Assembly (NCBI RefSeq): GCF_964199755.1
Contig: NC_133896.1
Span: 66,815,142 to 66,879,141, forward strand
Length of the DNA: 64,000 nt
Source of the DNA: Larus michahellis
Taxonomy: Eukaryota; Chordata; Aves; Charadriiformes; Laridae
Reading direction: 5' to 3'
In this document: positions 39,501 through 52,339 of the stretch, piece after piece
Layout of the letters: every line of letters begins with the position of its first letter
Position numbering within the stretch: position 1 is the stretch's first letter
Notes under the pieces: model-generated
Seen by the model: the letters and a program-made list of their open reading frames with translations, nothing else
What the model was told of the DNA's origin: nothing
Database searches by the model: none
Program-made: the position numbers and the translations under genes

Positions 39501-41579
39501 AGGAATCTGAGGTCAAGTAAGGCAGCCACCTAGAAGAGGAGCAGGAACATGGCAGCCCCATGGCACAAGGCTCTTTGGCTCTTTGAATGGACTTTGCTGT
39601 GTCAAATTTGCTTACAAAAAATGTCAGACCACTATGATCCAACCATTCTTTCTACTGTCTGTCTAGCAGCAGAAAGTAGAAGCATACCTCATGGCTCCTC
39701 TAGGAGCTATTCCTCAGACCTTTGGCACAAGCTTTGTCAGATAAATCAAATGCAAGCTCAGGCTGACTTTGCTTGCGTCAGACTTTCTTCCTAACCTGTC
39801 CTTTCTGCCTGGTCAACTTTTCTCAGGAAGCAGGGTGGGAGGCACCCTTCTTTGGGCCAAGAGACAAATGGAAGAGACTCCCAGGAGTTCATTTTAGAAT
39901 TTACAAAGCAAACCTGCATCTCTCATTCTGTGAAAGAAACTCTCAAAGGAGAAGCTGAACATAACTCATGTAGCAACGCCTGTTTGAGTTTGAAAAGAGA
40001 TATAAACAGCTGCCTTGCCCTACTTGTCCTAATAAAGGCTTGATGCTTTCTGTATTAAGGGCATTGACTTTATTATTTGAGATTTGTACAGAAAAGGGAC
40101 GACATGTTAGAGCAGCCTGTGAGGAGGGGGAAGGATTGATCAATGAGGGAGGGAGCGAAAGATACATGAGTTAGTGCTGGTGGATTGGGGTTACTAGGGT
40201 GACCTTAGCAGGTCTCACTGGCGTATGCAAAGACTCTGCATTCACACGTCTGGAAGCAGACAGTTACAGCAAAATCATTGGGGTCAACGCTGACAAACAT
40301 CACGCATTGGAAAAGATTAAAAAATAATAACAAAGGTACAACTGCAGAGGTGGTTGCAGCTGTGAACACGATAACAACTAACCAGAGAAAAACTTTTCTT
40401 ACTGTCAAAGATAAATTCCAAGAAGCAGAATGCCTTGATGTCAACCCAAGGGACATTTGAGTATAAGTATCAGAAAAATAAAAATAACAAACGAAAGAGG
40501 CAGTGGAGGAAGTTTTTTGCTGTTGCCGGAAACCATTTGTGAGTGTTTCTGCAGTCCACCTCTTGGAAAGGAAAAAGAAGATTTCATGTAATATTTCCTA
40601 TGAAAGCAGCCCCATTGATTCTCTGTCCTTGCACCTTACCAGTTGTTCCTACATTTTGATTATATGGAGTTTGTGCAGGGAAAGAGCCCGCATTTCCTAG
40701 TTGAGGTTGTAACAACTTCAACTTTAGAAGGTACTGAACATTCTGTGTTCAGCCAGAGCTCTTGGTAAGCTATTCTCTGTGTGTCCCTCCAGTTAAACAA
40801 TGATATCTCAACTCTTGACTCAACAGGGGAATGGAGAGACATCTCTGAGAATTTGAACCCTGTCTCTCACCCATTTGAGGCATCATGCAATTGATTTTTG
40901 TTCTAGCAAGGCTGCACACGGTATTCAGCAGCCTAGCTCACAAAAGACTTCCCAACAGCCTTGAGCAAGCTGCAGCGCTATAGAAAAAGACCAACAGACA
41001 GATCTCCAGTTTGTCACTTCCAGAAAGAAAGAAGAAGAAACTGATGACAGCACATCCCTTTATTAGCAGAGATTTGTTTAGTAAAATTTCCAGATAATCC
41101 TAGGAAATTGAATGATCCAGATGGCAGCTAATCCACTCCCCCTCTCTTTTCCCTGTACTACTACTCATACAGTCCCAGAAAACCTGTTTTGGGGAAAATT
41201 TCCTCCTAACCCTAAATTTGGGGTCAGTTTATCCTTTGCAACATGAGAAAGCAAACCAAACACAATGCAGAAGATGAGATAAAAGCGGGGTGAGAGTGGT
41301 GGGGAAGAGACAGAATTAGCATCCAAGGTATATAGAAGCAGAAAATATGAAGTCCTTGAATTCTTAATACAATTTTAATGTCCAGGTGGTGCCATATGAG
41401 TAAAGATTAGGAAATTAGTAACTTTGTAGTTAAGGAAGGCTTAAGGAAAACAGGATTTTGACACCTGCAAATTTCTTGGTCTGTCAGATAGAATGGCAGC
41501 TTTGAGGACTTACTTATTTATGGGAAAGAATAATGGCAGATGGGAAAAGGTAAATGGTACATAACAAAGCCAGTGGAGA

Positions 41580-42300
41580 CTAGATTAATTCAATGTCTGT
41601 CTTTGTTAAAATAACTGGTTTTCTAGTCAAGGGACATGCAGAATGTAATTCTAGACTTCAGCAAAGCATTTGACATGAGAAATTGTTAGTTGAGAGTAGA
41701 AGAGAGAGAAATTAGGAGAGGAATCGTAAATGCGGGAGAGAATTGGTTGATGCAGACATTAGTGCCTACATACTCTGCTGAAATGGGAAGTTGGGCCTAA
41801 GGGAGGTTATGAGCAGAGTTTTCTGAGTCTAGTCTTTTGATTAATGCTTTCGGTAATGACCTGGACACAAAAAGTAGGAATATGCCAACAAAATGTGCTG
41901 AACGTCACATGGGGAAGGTGTTGTCATTACAAATGACCAAAATATCATGCACTAAGAACAATTAGATTATTTGACTAATCCAAACAGCAAGAACTGTAGT
42001 AGTAGGTTTTGGAGACTAACAGGAGGACTTTTATAAGATGAGAATATCTTAGTGGGAAACAAAAGAGGTTTCATCCCCTTCGTTGGGTATCTAAATTGTC
42101 TATGAATTACCAGCGTGCAGTGTATCACTGTAAAAGGAAAAGCAACACCGGATGTATGAGGTGAAGGATTTCTACCAGATAACAGGAAAGCATGGCACTG
42201 GAGTATGGTGGAAATGGAAAAGATTGTGTGGAATTGGTAGAAATGTATAAAATGAGTATCAGTTTGGACAGAATGAATTGTTGAGGAGTCCTGGTGTTTG
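41580..42300 (+). mobile_element. Old, decayed LINE (CR1-like) reverse-transcriptase remnant
   Basis: At about 41645-41680 the plus strand reads VILDFSKAFDM, the RT motif A phrase of CR1-type LINEs. About 150 bases on, LLINAFGNDLDT (near 41835-41870) fits the later ...NIFINDLD block, followed by a weak counterpart of the FADD region. No avian CR1 tail remains. Divergence and lost frame suggest an insertion older than the other CR1 copies. Both limits are guesses. Confidence 0.6.
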
Positions 42301-42667
42301 ACTACATGGGCAGAATTTTACCCAGCCTTGATGTTACAAGCCGGCTGATGTTGCAGAGTTATTTGTGTAAAACAGCTACCATTTCCTATTTTCTCTGAGC
42401 TGTCTCTGATCTTTAAAGACATAACGAACGTTGCTGCTGCAGTGGTTGAGTGGGAGTGAAGAGTGGTGAAGGTGGTGCTGGTTGCAAATGAGGATGTATA
42501 CTGGACAGAATGGAAGGTGAGGAGAGGACAAGTGCAGGAACAGCCCAGTGAATAGAGATAAGAGAAAGATGGATAAGTGGGTAGTGAACAATTGCATGTG
42601 CTGAGAGCGAGGGAGGAATGGACAACGTGTGAATGATTGCCAGATGATAGGAAAGGGAGAAATAGAT

Positions 42668-42895
42668 GGAGCTATATCTATATTGACATTGGTATTGATA
42701 TAGGTGTCTAAATATCTATGTCAATATAAATGTCTAGATATCTGTATCTATATAGATACAGATAAATATCAATACATATATGTATGCTTTCTTTGTATAT
42801 GTATATGTAAATGCTGTGTATGTGCTGTATATGGTATAATATATATATCATGGTATATATACATACACACATGCGCATATATATGTATGGTTCGG
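42668..42895. repeat. Degenerate TA/TATC-type microsatellite
   Basis: Low-complexity sequence made of TATC, GATA, TATG and TATA units. It contains a 26-bp perfect palindrome at 42739-42764 centred on CTATATAG. It ends about 200 bases before exon w4. Confidence 0.85.
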
Positions 42896-43057
42896 CACAA
42901 GAATTTCTCACCTGCTGTAGAATGCAGGAATCACTTGTCTGAAATTACTGCCCATTTTAAGTATGGTCTGGGCAGCTATAGTGATGTCCCAGGGCCTCTC
43001 CCATGGTATTTTCTTTGGGGACTGAGCCTTGGCACTGTGGTGAAGGAGTCTGCCTAG

Positions 43058-43922
<865 letters not shown>

Positions 43923-44089
43923 CCAGAGATACTGCATGTGTAACCCAGATGTGGTCCAGCAGTTTCACAACCCGGACACCATCTTCATCTTGGCCTTTGC
44001 AATCATCCTCCTCAATACGGACATGTACAGCCCCAACATCAAGCCTGACAGGAAGATGATGCTGGAGGACTTCATTCGCAATCTGAGAG
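43923..44089 (+). CDS. IQSEC3: IQSEC3 coding exon w5 (SEC7, C-terminal half)
   Basis: The acceptor is CCTCCTGCTGCAG and the donor is CTGAGAG|GTGAGG. It completes codon 556 (Ser) and encodes 557-611 plus one base. [20 protein letters not shown] is followed by [20 protein letters not shown] and the [15 protein letters not shown] block. The [12 protein letters not shown] stretch is the hydrophobic-groove motif of SEC7 domains that holds ARF switch regions. No change is seen at the motif core. Confidence 0.97.
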
Positions 44090-46178
44090 GTGAGGGTCTT
44101 GCTTCGATTTTTTTTGCCCTCTTGTTGCTCTAAATTCTGCCTAGGTGAAAGCAGCAAAAACCTAGTGGAGCTGCCTTTCTCCAGGGGTACTGCTGCACCC
44201 TGTGAGCTACACATGGAGGGCCCTTTGAGGTGTCTTCTAGAATGCTGGGGAAGGGGAAAATCTAAGCTTTCTGTTCTGCAGAAAGCTGTCCGGCCTTCTC
44301 AGAAACCAGCCGTTTTCCGTGAGAGATGGTTTCATCTTTTAATAGATCTCACAGCTTGGATGCAGTCCATTGTATTACATTTTCCTATTGTTCAGCTCCA
44401 TCCTTCTTAGACCCTGCTGGATTGTGCTAAACAAGACCTTCCCGTCCTTGCTGCTTTGAATATATGAACACATTTTCCTTCTATTCAGGCTAAATCTTCC
44501 CCTTCTTAATTGCTTGCAATTACTTATAGTAACTGTAGGCCTGACAGAGTTCATGCATACATTACCTCTTCACAATTTCTGATACTTCAGTTTCCCAAAT
44601 CAATTTTCTTCTGTTTTTCAAGGTCAGTCCTTCCCATCTTGGTAATAGGTTGCTAAAAGCACTTTTTCATATGTGGTCACAACATATTCATATATAGAGC
44701 CATTGCCTCCTCCTTATTTTCAGATCTGCTAATGCAGCTTCGTATTGTTTGGCCTTTTTGACATCATGTCTAGCCAAATTCTTGTCTAATTTTCCAGCCA
44801 TGTTCACTCCTAGGTCATCCAAGGTCTGACGTCTTCCAAGTGTCTTTTACTGCACATCTGCAATTCAGATGAAGCTCCCTCAAAGTTTTTCCAGTGTAAA
44901 TCCCTGTCTAGATTTTGAACTTCTGTGGGTTCTTTGACTTGTTTCTTTGTCATGGCTGCTGTTCAGAAAGTGGTGTCTCAGCCTCCCACACTTTCCCCAA
45001 TTTGTCATCCACTTCAGACTGATATAACGTGACACTGAGGCCCTCTTTCAAGTTATTTCCTGAGATACTGAATGGGGCTGATATCTGCCATCATTCCCTT
45101 TGGTATTACTGCTGGTAGCGCTAACTCAAAAGGGTTTTTTATATTCACTTAGAGTTATTTGAAAATCTGCCACTTCACATCACAATGAATTCAGCCAACG
45201 TAAGGATCACTCACCTCTAGTATGTAACACACCACAACTCACTAGAGCAAGTGAATGTCACCCCATTACAGATAAGGGGGGACAGTTCATCCCAGACTCA
45301 CCTGCAGGCCAGTGCCCAGGTCAGTAGCCTCACCAGCCTGTGTTTGAAAAAAGACAGATTATTCAGGCTATATTTGCAAGGATGTGGATGAAGGAGCCAG
45401 GAGATGACAATGCCTCTCCATTCCTCAGCAGTTCCTCACCTGCATCACTCAGGGTGGTACATCTCAGACCAGGGAGCTGGAGGGAAAGCAGAGAAAATCA
45501 ATACAAAATAACTGAAGGAATTTGGTTCAGAGAAAAGACTGGCAGTTTAATTTGTGGTGTTTGGATCAAGAAAAGGTAAAAGAAAACTTTTCTGTGAGGC
45601 TCTGCAAGGGTCAGACAGCAAAATTTGAAGAGTTATCTAAGGAGATGCAAAAGAGGAAAGGGACAGGGCCAAGACAGAGATATCACAGATAGAATAACGG
45701 GGAAGCATTACTCCTAGGAGACATCACAGAAGGAAAATGGTGGAGGCCACCAAGCAAACAGGAGAGCTGACGCTTGCATTGGCAGGAAGAGCAGCTGAAT
45801 CCCGTCATAGATCTCCTCCACATCTAGCACTTCTGATGATGTGAAATCAATGCAGGGGTTGCTGCTGAGTGGCCTAAGATATATGAATGTGAAATTGTGG
45901 CTATAAAACCTTAGGGAACACATGGAAAGGAGCCACCATGCAGAGCAATGGAATAATGAAATCTTCTGCATTGGCCTTAGAGATGTCATTTGCTCCTGCT
46001 GGTGCATTAGATGTGTTAGAGCAAGAAAGAAGACAGCCTAAAGCGAAGTATTGCTCTTTCCTTTCAGCCTTCCCAGCATTGCACAGTGCAGAGACAGTAG
46101 TTACCTGCCAGGGACCATCGGTTCTTCCCTTTCCTTTTCTCCCTGCCTAGCCTGCCCAACATTTTCTGTGTTTGGCAG
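44090..46178 (+). other. IQSEC3 intron w5-w6
   Basis: 2.1-kb GT-AG intron in phase 1. Moderately AT-rich (about 44350-45250) with no CR1 tail, LTR or exon-like frame. Nothing further recognised. Confidence 0.8.
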
Positions 46179-46318
46179 GGGTGGATGACGGTGCTGACAT
46201 CCCACGGGAGCTGGTGGTGGGGATCTACGAGAGGATCCAGCAGAAAGAGCTAAAATCCAATGAGGACCATGTGACTTATGTCACCAAAGTGGAGAAGTCC
46301 ATAGTTGGAATGAAAACG
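46179..46318 (+). CDS. IQSEC3: IQSEC3 coding exon w6 (end of SEC7, start of PH)
   Basis: The acceptor is TTCTGTGTTTGGCAG and the donor is AAAACG|GTAAGC. It completes codon 612 (Gly) and encodes 613-658. [20 protein letters not shown], then the [20 protein letters not shown] segment, then IVGMKT. The first part closes SEC7. From about DHVTYV onward it is the linker and first strand of the PH domain. It ends on a codon boundary, matching the phase 0 start of the next exon. Confidence 0.96.
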
Positions 46319-47185
46319 GTAAGCACCCATATCCCCGCTGACACCCACTCACGTCTCTCACACCCACCTCCCTCACTGCCCTCTTTTCTGCCTTTTTCCT
46401 CTATGCGCCTACTCCTCTTCTATAATACTTTCCTTGCTTGTATTGATGAATTCACTCCTTTTTCTCCAAACACTTTCTTCCTTGCTATCTCATTCTTTCC
46501 TAATTTTGGAGGATCTCCTTGGCCAGAGTTTACAGTATCTAGTGCAGTAATTGTTTGCCCAAGAATCTCACTGCAGGTCCTGCCTGCCAATGCAGGTCTT
46601 GCTTGCCAATACTCCAGTGATAGCTCTGCAGTGTTTCAAACTTCCAGGCCTTGTGAGGGTGTAGGAAGCAGAAGGCAAAGTGGTAGAAAACAATTTCCCC
46701 CATCTGTCTCTAGTGAGTTCCCAAAGGATTGCTGGGGTTAAGAGACCCCCAAATGCAGAGACAGCTTCTTAGCAGTAACTGATCTCTAGTGCAAAATCAT
46801 GCATGCTGTTTACCCAAAATGAGCAGAATAATTTCTCAAAGTCCAGAAAACCTGCAAAAGTCCAGTGGAGTGAGAGAGGATGAGCAGTCACTCAGTGACT
46901 GTAAGCCAGATGTATATGAAGATAGGAGGTGTGAGCAAGAGGGTTGCCTATAACCTGTGCCACTCCTCTGATTTATCCAGATCACAAAGGCATAGGTCTC
47001 TCTGCTGTTGCACCATCAGGAAAAGTGATGGTGAGGAGTGGTGGTGAGGAGATGATTTGAGTGGGCAGAGTGGGCAGAATTGGCTCGTGCTGCTGTCACT
47101 GGGCAGGGTTGTACAGGCTGAGGGTGGGGGAGACCCACAGTTGCACCTCCCTCAGCCTCTGCATGCTCTTGTGGGTCTTCTGCAG
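46319..47185 (+). other. IQSEC3 intron w6-w7
   Basis: GT-AG intron in phase 0. An imperfect duplication (CCTGCCTGCCAATGCAGGTC and a near copy, about 46573-46607) is the only structure seen. Confidence 0.8.
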
Positions 47186-47311
47186 GTTCTGTCCGTGCCC
47201 CATCGCCGGCTGGTCTGCTGCAGCCGCTTGTACGAAGTGACTGATGTGAACAAAGTGCAGAAGCAGGCAGCTCACCAGAGGGAAGTTTTTCTCTTCAATG
47301 ACCTGCTGGTG
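47186..47311 (+). CDS. IQSEC3: IQSEC3 coding exon w7 (PH domain)
   Basis: The acceptor is GTCTTCTGCAG and the donor is CTGGTG|GTGAGT. It encodes exactly 42 codons (659-700): [20 protein letters not shown], then [20 protein letters not shown] and LV. This is the first half of the PH domain, with [11 protein letters not shown] as a typical PH beta-strand. In SEC7-PH proteins this domain contributes to membrane binding and control of exchange; that is family knowledge. Confidence 0.96.
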
Positions 47312-48444
47312 GTGAGTGTACTCTGGGACTGAAGTGATAAAACTCGCCCTGATTTCAATGAAGAAATCTAAAACCAGTCCACAACATCCATTTCCCCCTT
47401 GTCCTGAGGACAGACCATCTCCTGGTCCATCATTATTTTAAGACACAGCTCTGGATCCTTCACTGTTAAAAAACCTACCAAATCTAAAACTCCCTTGAAA
47501 AAGCAAACTGTCACCTCCCACAGCCATCCAAGCAATGTCATTGCTCTCTCTCATGCCTTTGCCAGCAGGGAGGTTCATTTCATGAAAGGGAGGTTCATTT
47601 CTTTGTCTGTTTGTACTATAGTAGTCAGAGCCCTCCCATGCACTTTAAATCTTTCGTGCCAGACACTTTACAACCACTGCCTTTAACATTGCAAAGGCTG
47701 CAGGAGAGTAGATATTACTTACTGGAGTCCCAAATGTGTATAGTACTTTTAAAAGTGTTCTGCCCCAGCAGCCTTGCAACTGAGTTCAGACAGGTACAAG
47801 GAGGGCAGAGATACACTGAGACTGGGAGAAGGCCGAACAAGATGGAAGTTCTGCTGAATTTAATGGCAAAATGAAACTGTGGATGTTGCAAATGTAAGGC
47901 TAAACCCAAACCCTTTTGTAAGAGCGGAGGACAAGAGAGCTTTCCCCACCTGTTCCTTTGCACCCGTTTGTACAGTTGTGAACTTGGGGGAGCATTCTGC
48001 TCTTTGATATCCTTCTACTCCATGGGATAAATCAGATCCATAAGAACCAGTGCTGAGGGAGTGAGGGCAGCACAGCATTCACATATGCTCTTGTTCCCAG
48101 CTCTAAGGTATTTCTGACAGGCTTCCCTTCGCCTTTTGATCTGGCCCTTGGTGAAGAGAATTACCCTTGCAAAGTCAGAAATGTGGACATCAAAAAGCCA
48201 GCACCCCTGGGAGACAGAGAGCTGAGTGGGCCCCAGGGCTATGCATACAGAATTTCAGAAGTGTTGTTACAAGTGCAGCATGCCAGGCAGCTTTCTGGGC
48301 ACAGTGCCTGTCAGTCACCCAGTGTTACTCCCATGTACAATTAACAGAGCTTGCAAAAAGCTTTTTTGCTTTGAGCAGTTTGCATTGTTCTTGCCTCACT
48401 ATTCCCCAGTACCCTGCCCAATGATGCATCTCTCCCTCCAACAG
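47312..48444 (+). other. IQSEC3 intron w7-w8
   Basis: GT-AG intron in phase 0. A 14-base direct repeat (GGGAGGTTCATTTC) lies near 47567-47601. No transposon recognised. Confidence 0.8.
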
Positions 48445-48544
48445 ATCCTCAAGCTTTGCCCCAAGAAGAAAAGCTCCTCAACGTACACATTTTGCAAGTC
48501 GGTCGGCCTGCTAGGGATGCAGTTCCATCTCTTTGAGAATGAAT
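48445..48544 (+). CDS. IQSEC3: IQSEC3 coding exon w8 (PH domain)
   Basis: The acceptor is CTCCCTCCAACAG and the donor is GAATGAAT|GTAAGT. It encodes 701-733 and one base: [20 protein letters not shown] followed by [13 protein letters not shown]. This is the middle of the PH domain; the KKK run may add positive charge for lipid contact, which is inference. It is only 100 bases but joins both neighbours in phase. Confidence 0.95.
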
Positions 48545-50604
48545 GTAAGTCCGTTGCTCCTTGGTTGCCTGGTGCAGTTTGTCAGAGAAAAGGAGAAGGA
48601 GGGAAGGGCCTGTGTCACCCAGTGTGAGTTTGCATCAGAAGAGAGATTCCATCAGGGTCAATAGTGGAGGGGAGAAAACTGAGGCTTAGTGCTGAGGACA
48701 TCACTGTGCGGTAAAGTGTGATGAGAAGAGGCTCCTGGTGGCAGGCTGAGGCTCCATCTGGCTTGTCATGGTGGCAGGAAGAGCACTAGTGAGGAGGAAT
48801 GAGGGAATCAATCCCCATATATATCTCACTGAGCTCTCAGGAACCAACTGTAGGTGGAGAACCTTGTTGACAAAACTGCTGCTGACAGCTTTAGCCCTTC
48901 TCCCCTCATGCCCAAAGTCACAACTCCCTCTTCTACCTTTGACATTGACAAAGGCTCAGGTGTTGCTGTCACCTCCCGCACTGTGCCGTGCTGTGCTGTG
49001 CTGTGCTGAAAGCTTCCCAAGACAGAAGCAGAGCCCTTGGACCAGCACCCACCAAAGCATGGCGAGAGGCCAGCCCTAGTCGGCCTGACCTTGATGGTCT
49101 GGGAATAGAGCCATGATATGTCATGATTGAGGCTGGTTATGTGGTGGAGGAGTTCCAAAAGCAGGCAGGCTTCCTGCTGGCGCAGGCAGAGGGGCTGCAC
49201 AGTAGTCCCAGGCAAGCATGGCTGATGCCCACTGGGGTTTTTGTGAGCACCTGCAGAACATGCTGCAAGGAAGGAAGACCGTGGCAGCACTGTGGCTATA
49301 CTAAGTTTTTTACATCCTCCCTCTACCCTATTGTCAGCATGAGTCACTCTCTCAGTACCCTGCCCTCTGCAGCATGCAGAGGCTTTCACATCCCTATATG
49401 TACAAGAGTCATTCACAACAGAGCATCCCCAGGAGACATCATCAGAGCTGGAATCAGGGTATCGTGATGATCCTGGGAGTGCCCAAGGATCTTCTGGCAA
49501 AGGCATCCTGTTATGTATCCCCTGCAGAGGCAGAAAAGCAGATGTCCTAAAGAGCTCGTGATCTGAAAAGATGAGACAGACACAGGGTGGGAAAAGGGGC
49601 CTGGGACACAAACAGGGGGAGCTGATGTCTGACAGCAAATAGCAGGTTGGTCCTTTGACTTGTTTGGTAAAGACTGATAAAGGAAGAGGGTGGTGAAGGC
49701 TGGCATATGCGGGAGCAGTGGAGGAGAAGAGAAAACAGGACAGGGGAAGAGGGAAATTAAATGTAGAGAATGGTGAGAGGGGAAGAGAAAAGGGATTGAA
49801 ACCACCAGCCATTGAGCAAAAGGTAGAGAAAGTCCAGTCACAAGCGTAGCAAGTTCTCTGCACACTCTTGTTCTCCTGCTTCTGTTGGCTGAATCTCCAG
49901 CCACCCCCTCCCTACACCCAACCTAATCTTTAAAATGCAAGCCCTTTTGTTACGATATTTTCACTCTCTGGGCATGTCCTTTCATTTACATTCCCACGTG
50001 TTTTGCCTGTTGGGGAATACTAAGCAGAGATCTACAAACCAACATCTTTCTCTTCACCGTTCTCTCAGCACAGCACAATGAGCTCCCCACCCATGCTGTG
50101 CTAACACCCCTGCCGTGTCCTCTGCTAATGGAAGTAGAGACCAGGGAGAAGTCCTGCCACTGTGGATGTTAATGGCTGTTCTGGCTTTGAGTCGAGGAAC
50201 AAACCTCTCCTGCTGCATCTCCCGCAGGAGAAGAAGTGTTGTTGGCCTCTCATATATACTGTTTACTCCTCCACAGATTCAGAAGGGCTTTACAGTCCTA
50301 CCTCTGTGCTCAGGTTCCCAAAGCCAATGTTGTACTAAGTGTAACTAAGAGTTAGTGTTTTCTGATTTTGGCAGCACTGTGGTGCTGGTGGCACTTGCCT
50401 TGCTGCTTCAGCTTGGCCATTCTGTTCCCTTGGAGGGCTGCAATGCTGCAGGTTCCCACAGTTTGCACTATGACGAACGCTAGGTGTGCCATTCCTTTGG
50501 GCTCATGTTAGAAATCCTCTGTCCTGCAGAGGTACCAAAGCAGCCAGCTACTCCAGCAAGAATGCCTAACGCCTCTTTATTTTGTTGACACACCTTCTTT
50601 ACAG
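48545..50604 (+). other. IQSEC3 intron w8-w9 (with long antisense open frame)
   Basis: 2.1-kb GT-AG intron in phase 1. A (CTGTG)n run lies at 48991-49007. The minus strand is open for 345 codons from 49863 to 48826, discussed in the findings. The plus strand at about 49540-49830 is purine-rich, which helps to explain that open frame. No transposon seen. Confidence 0.8.
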
Positions 50605-50766
50605 ATTACCCCCATGGCATCACACTGGTGACTCCAGTTTCAGGCTCAGAGAAGAAACAGGTACTACACTTCTGTGCTTTGGGTGCTGAGGAAATGCAGA
50701 AGTTTGTGGAAGATCTGAAAGAGTCAATAGCAGAAGTGACAGAGCTGGAGCAGATACGAATTGAAT
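50605..50766 (+). CDS. IQSEC3: IQSEC3 coding exon w9 (end of PH domain)
   Basis: The acceptor is CCTTCTTTACAG and the donor is ATTGAAT|GTAAGA. It completes codon 734 (Tyr) and encodes 735-787 plus one base. [20 protein letters not shown], then [20 protein letters not shown], then [13 protein letters not shown]. The [14 protein letters not shown] part is the C-terminal alpha-helix of the PH domain, and the following ELEQIRIE leads into a short coiled-coil-like helix completed in the next exon. Confidence 0.96.
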
Positions 50767-51557
50767 GTAAGAGCCTCTAATACAATTCACACTCCAATGC
50801 CATCGCACTGCATGTGTCTACAAGGGAGAGAGGGCAAAGGAAATGGGTTCTTCAGGAACAGGGGGAAAGAGGATGAGTAGCACATGTCTGCACAGGATTG
50901 TTCTTGTGTTTGCCAATAGGGTAAAAAAGCAGTCAGGCTCTGTGCCTACCTGCCCACAGGAGAAATGGAAGAACTTAAGTACTTATGATGCTTATGAAAC
51001 AGGGTGTATGATACAGTGGCCTGGAACAGTGAAGCTAGACTGTCAGACCCAGAAGACTCTTCTCCATCCCATACTCCTTTGACTATGCAAATATGATCTG
51101 TATGTAGCTGGGAAGTACAAGACAGGTCTGGTAGCCTTAGCAGAGTTATCCTTCATTCCAGGAATGTCTAGGGGACAAGCAGTCTGTATTGTGTCCCTCT
51201 GTGGCCTGTCTTACACAGATTAGGTGTCCATGTAGCCTTTGATGGCCTTTCCATGTATAAACTGATGAGCCAAAGTAGCTCAGCATCAGTGATCCCCTCC
51301 TATGCAGCAATAACCTATTCTGTATAAATGCAGATCATACATAGAAGGTCGTGTGGAGATATGTAAGTTCCTCCACATGTCAAGCCCTCTCCGGTTTCTT
51401 TTTTTTTTCTTGGCTGTTCCTCTCTCCCTCCCTTTTTGACATTCCCTTGTAATTTTCTTGCATTAATTCTCCTTGCTGACTTCCCATATTGTTCCTTCAA
51501 TATGCTGATGTCCTCTTCATCCCTCTCCTTACTCACTTCCATATATCTTTCTTGCAG
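50767..51557 (+). other. IQSEC3 intron w9-w10
   Basis: GT-AG intron in phase 1, with a CT-rich 3' part (about 51380-51557). Nothing else recognised. Confidence 0.8.
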
Positions 51558-51650
51558 GGGAGCTGGAGAAACAGCAAGGGGCAAAGACTCTGTCATTAAG
51601 GACCAATGGAGCCCAGATGGAACTGCAGTCTAAGCAAGGCTCTCCAACAG
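51558..51650 (+). CDS. IQSEC3: IQSEC3 coding exon w10 (post-PH linker)
   Basis: The acceptor is ATATCTTTCTTGCAG and the donor is CCAACAG|GTAAGA. It completes codon 788 (Trp) and encodes 789-818 plus one base: [20 protein letters not shown] followed by [10 protein letters not shown]. The WELEKQQG start and QSKQGSPT end are recognisable IQSEC3 tail phrases; the middle is more variable. Confidence 0.93.
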
Positions 51651-52295
51651 GTAAGAGGACACCCAGCTTCTCTTGGTCAAGCAGTGCTGCCTTTGCAAAT
51701 GTGTTCTCATTGATTCCTGTGAGAATAACTGAAAAATTAAATGTTCAGTTTTGTATCCTTTAGCCTTGGGCAAATAGTGGAAATATGAGAATATATGCAT
51801 TCTTCAAATACCCTAGAAAAGCCATTAAAGTCTGTATCCAGTCTGTAGCCGTAACATCTAGCAAAGAGACATTACTGATGGAGCATAGGAAACTGCTGGA
51901 GAACCTGGCCCACTTTTTCTTTCCTGAACTGATGCAACACAGTAACTGTGCTATTAACTTCCTCCAGCCTCTTCACCAACACTTTGGACCAGCCTTTTTG
52001 TATGAAAGGCTTTGTGTCCATTCGTGCCTTGGCTTGTATGCCAGCAAAAATCAAGTGCAGAGGTGAGTGGCTACCAACTCACTAGAATGGCACTGAGATC
52101 AGCACCTAAGGATAGGACCCCAAAGGGCCCACTAAGCAGCTAGCAGGTTGCAAGGGGGTCTGGATTTGTTCTTGCAGTCAAGACTCTTGTTCGGTCCTGC
52201 ACCTCTCCCTTTAGCTTTCCAGTCCACAGTATAAGGGACAGCTCTTGACTAGAGGTACAGACCTCATGAGTGAGATCTTTTCTTTTATTTCAAAG
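51651..52295 (+). other. IQSEC3 intron w10-w11
   Basis: GT-AG intron in phase 1. No repeat or exon-like frame recognised. Confidence 0.8.
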
Positions 52296-52339
52296 GCAAG
52301 AAAGATTTGGGGGAGAAGGTCTCGGACAGCACAGTGGAG
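52296..52339 (+). CDS. IQSEC3: IQSEC3 coding exon w11 (44-base small exon)
   Basis: The acceptor is TCTTTTATTTCAAAG and the donor is GTGGAG|GTAAGT. It completes codon 819 (Gly) and encodes 820-833, KKDLGEKVSDSTVE. The end STVE joins directly to VSIHNRLQT of the last exon, as in IQSEC3 proteins, and phase is right on both sides. Skipping it would shift the frame, because 44 is not a multiple of three. The acceptor's final AAAG is slightly unusual. Confidence 0.88.

Noticed and set aside
46172..46741. 189-codon plus-strand open frame
   Set aside because: Only 46179-46318 is IQSEC3 exon w6; the rest is read-through past a good GTAAGC donor into intron.
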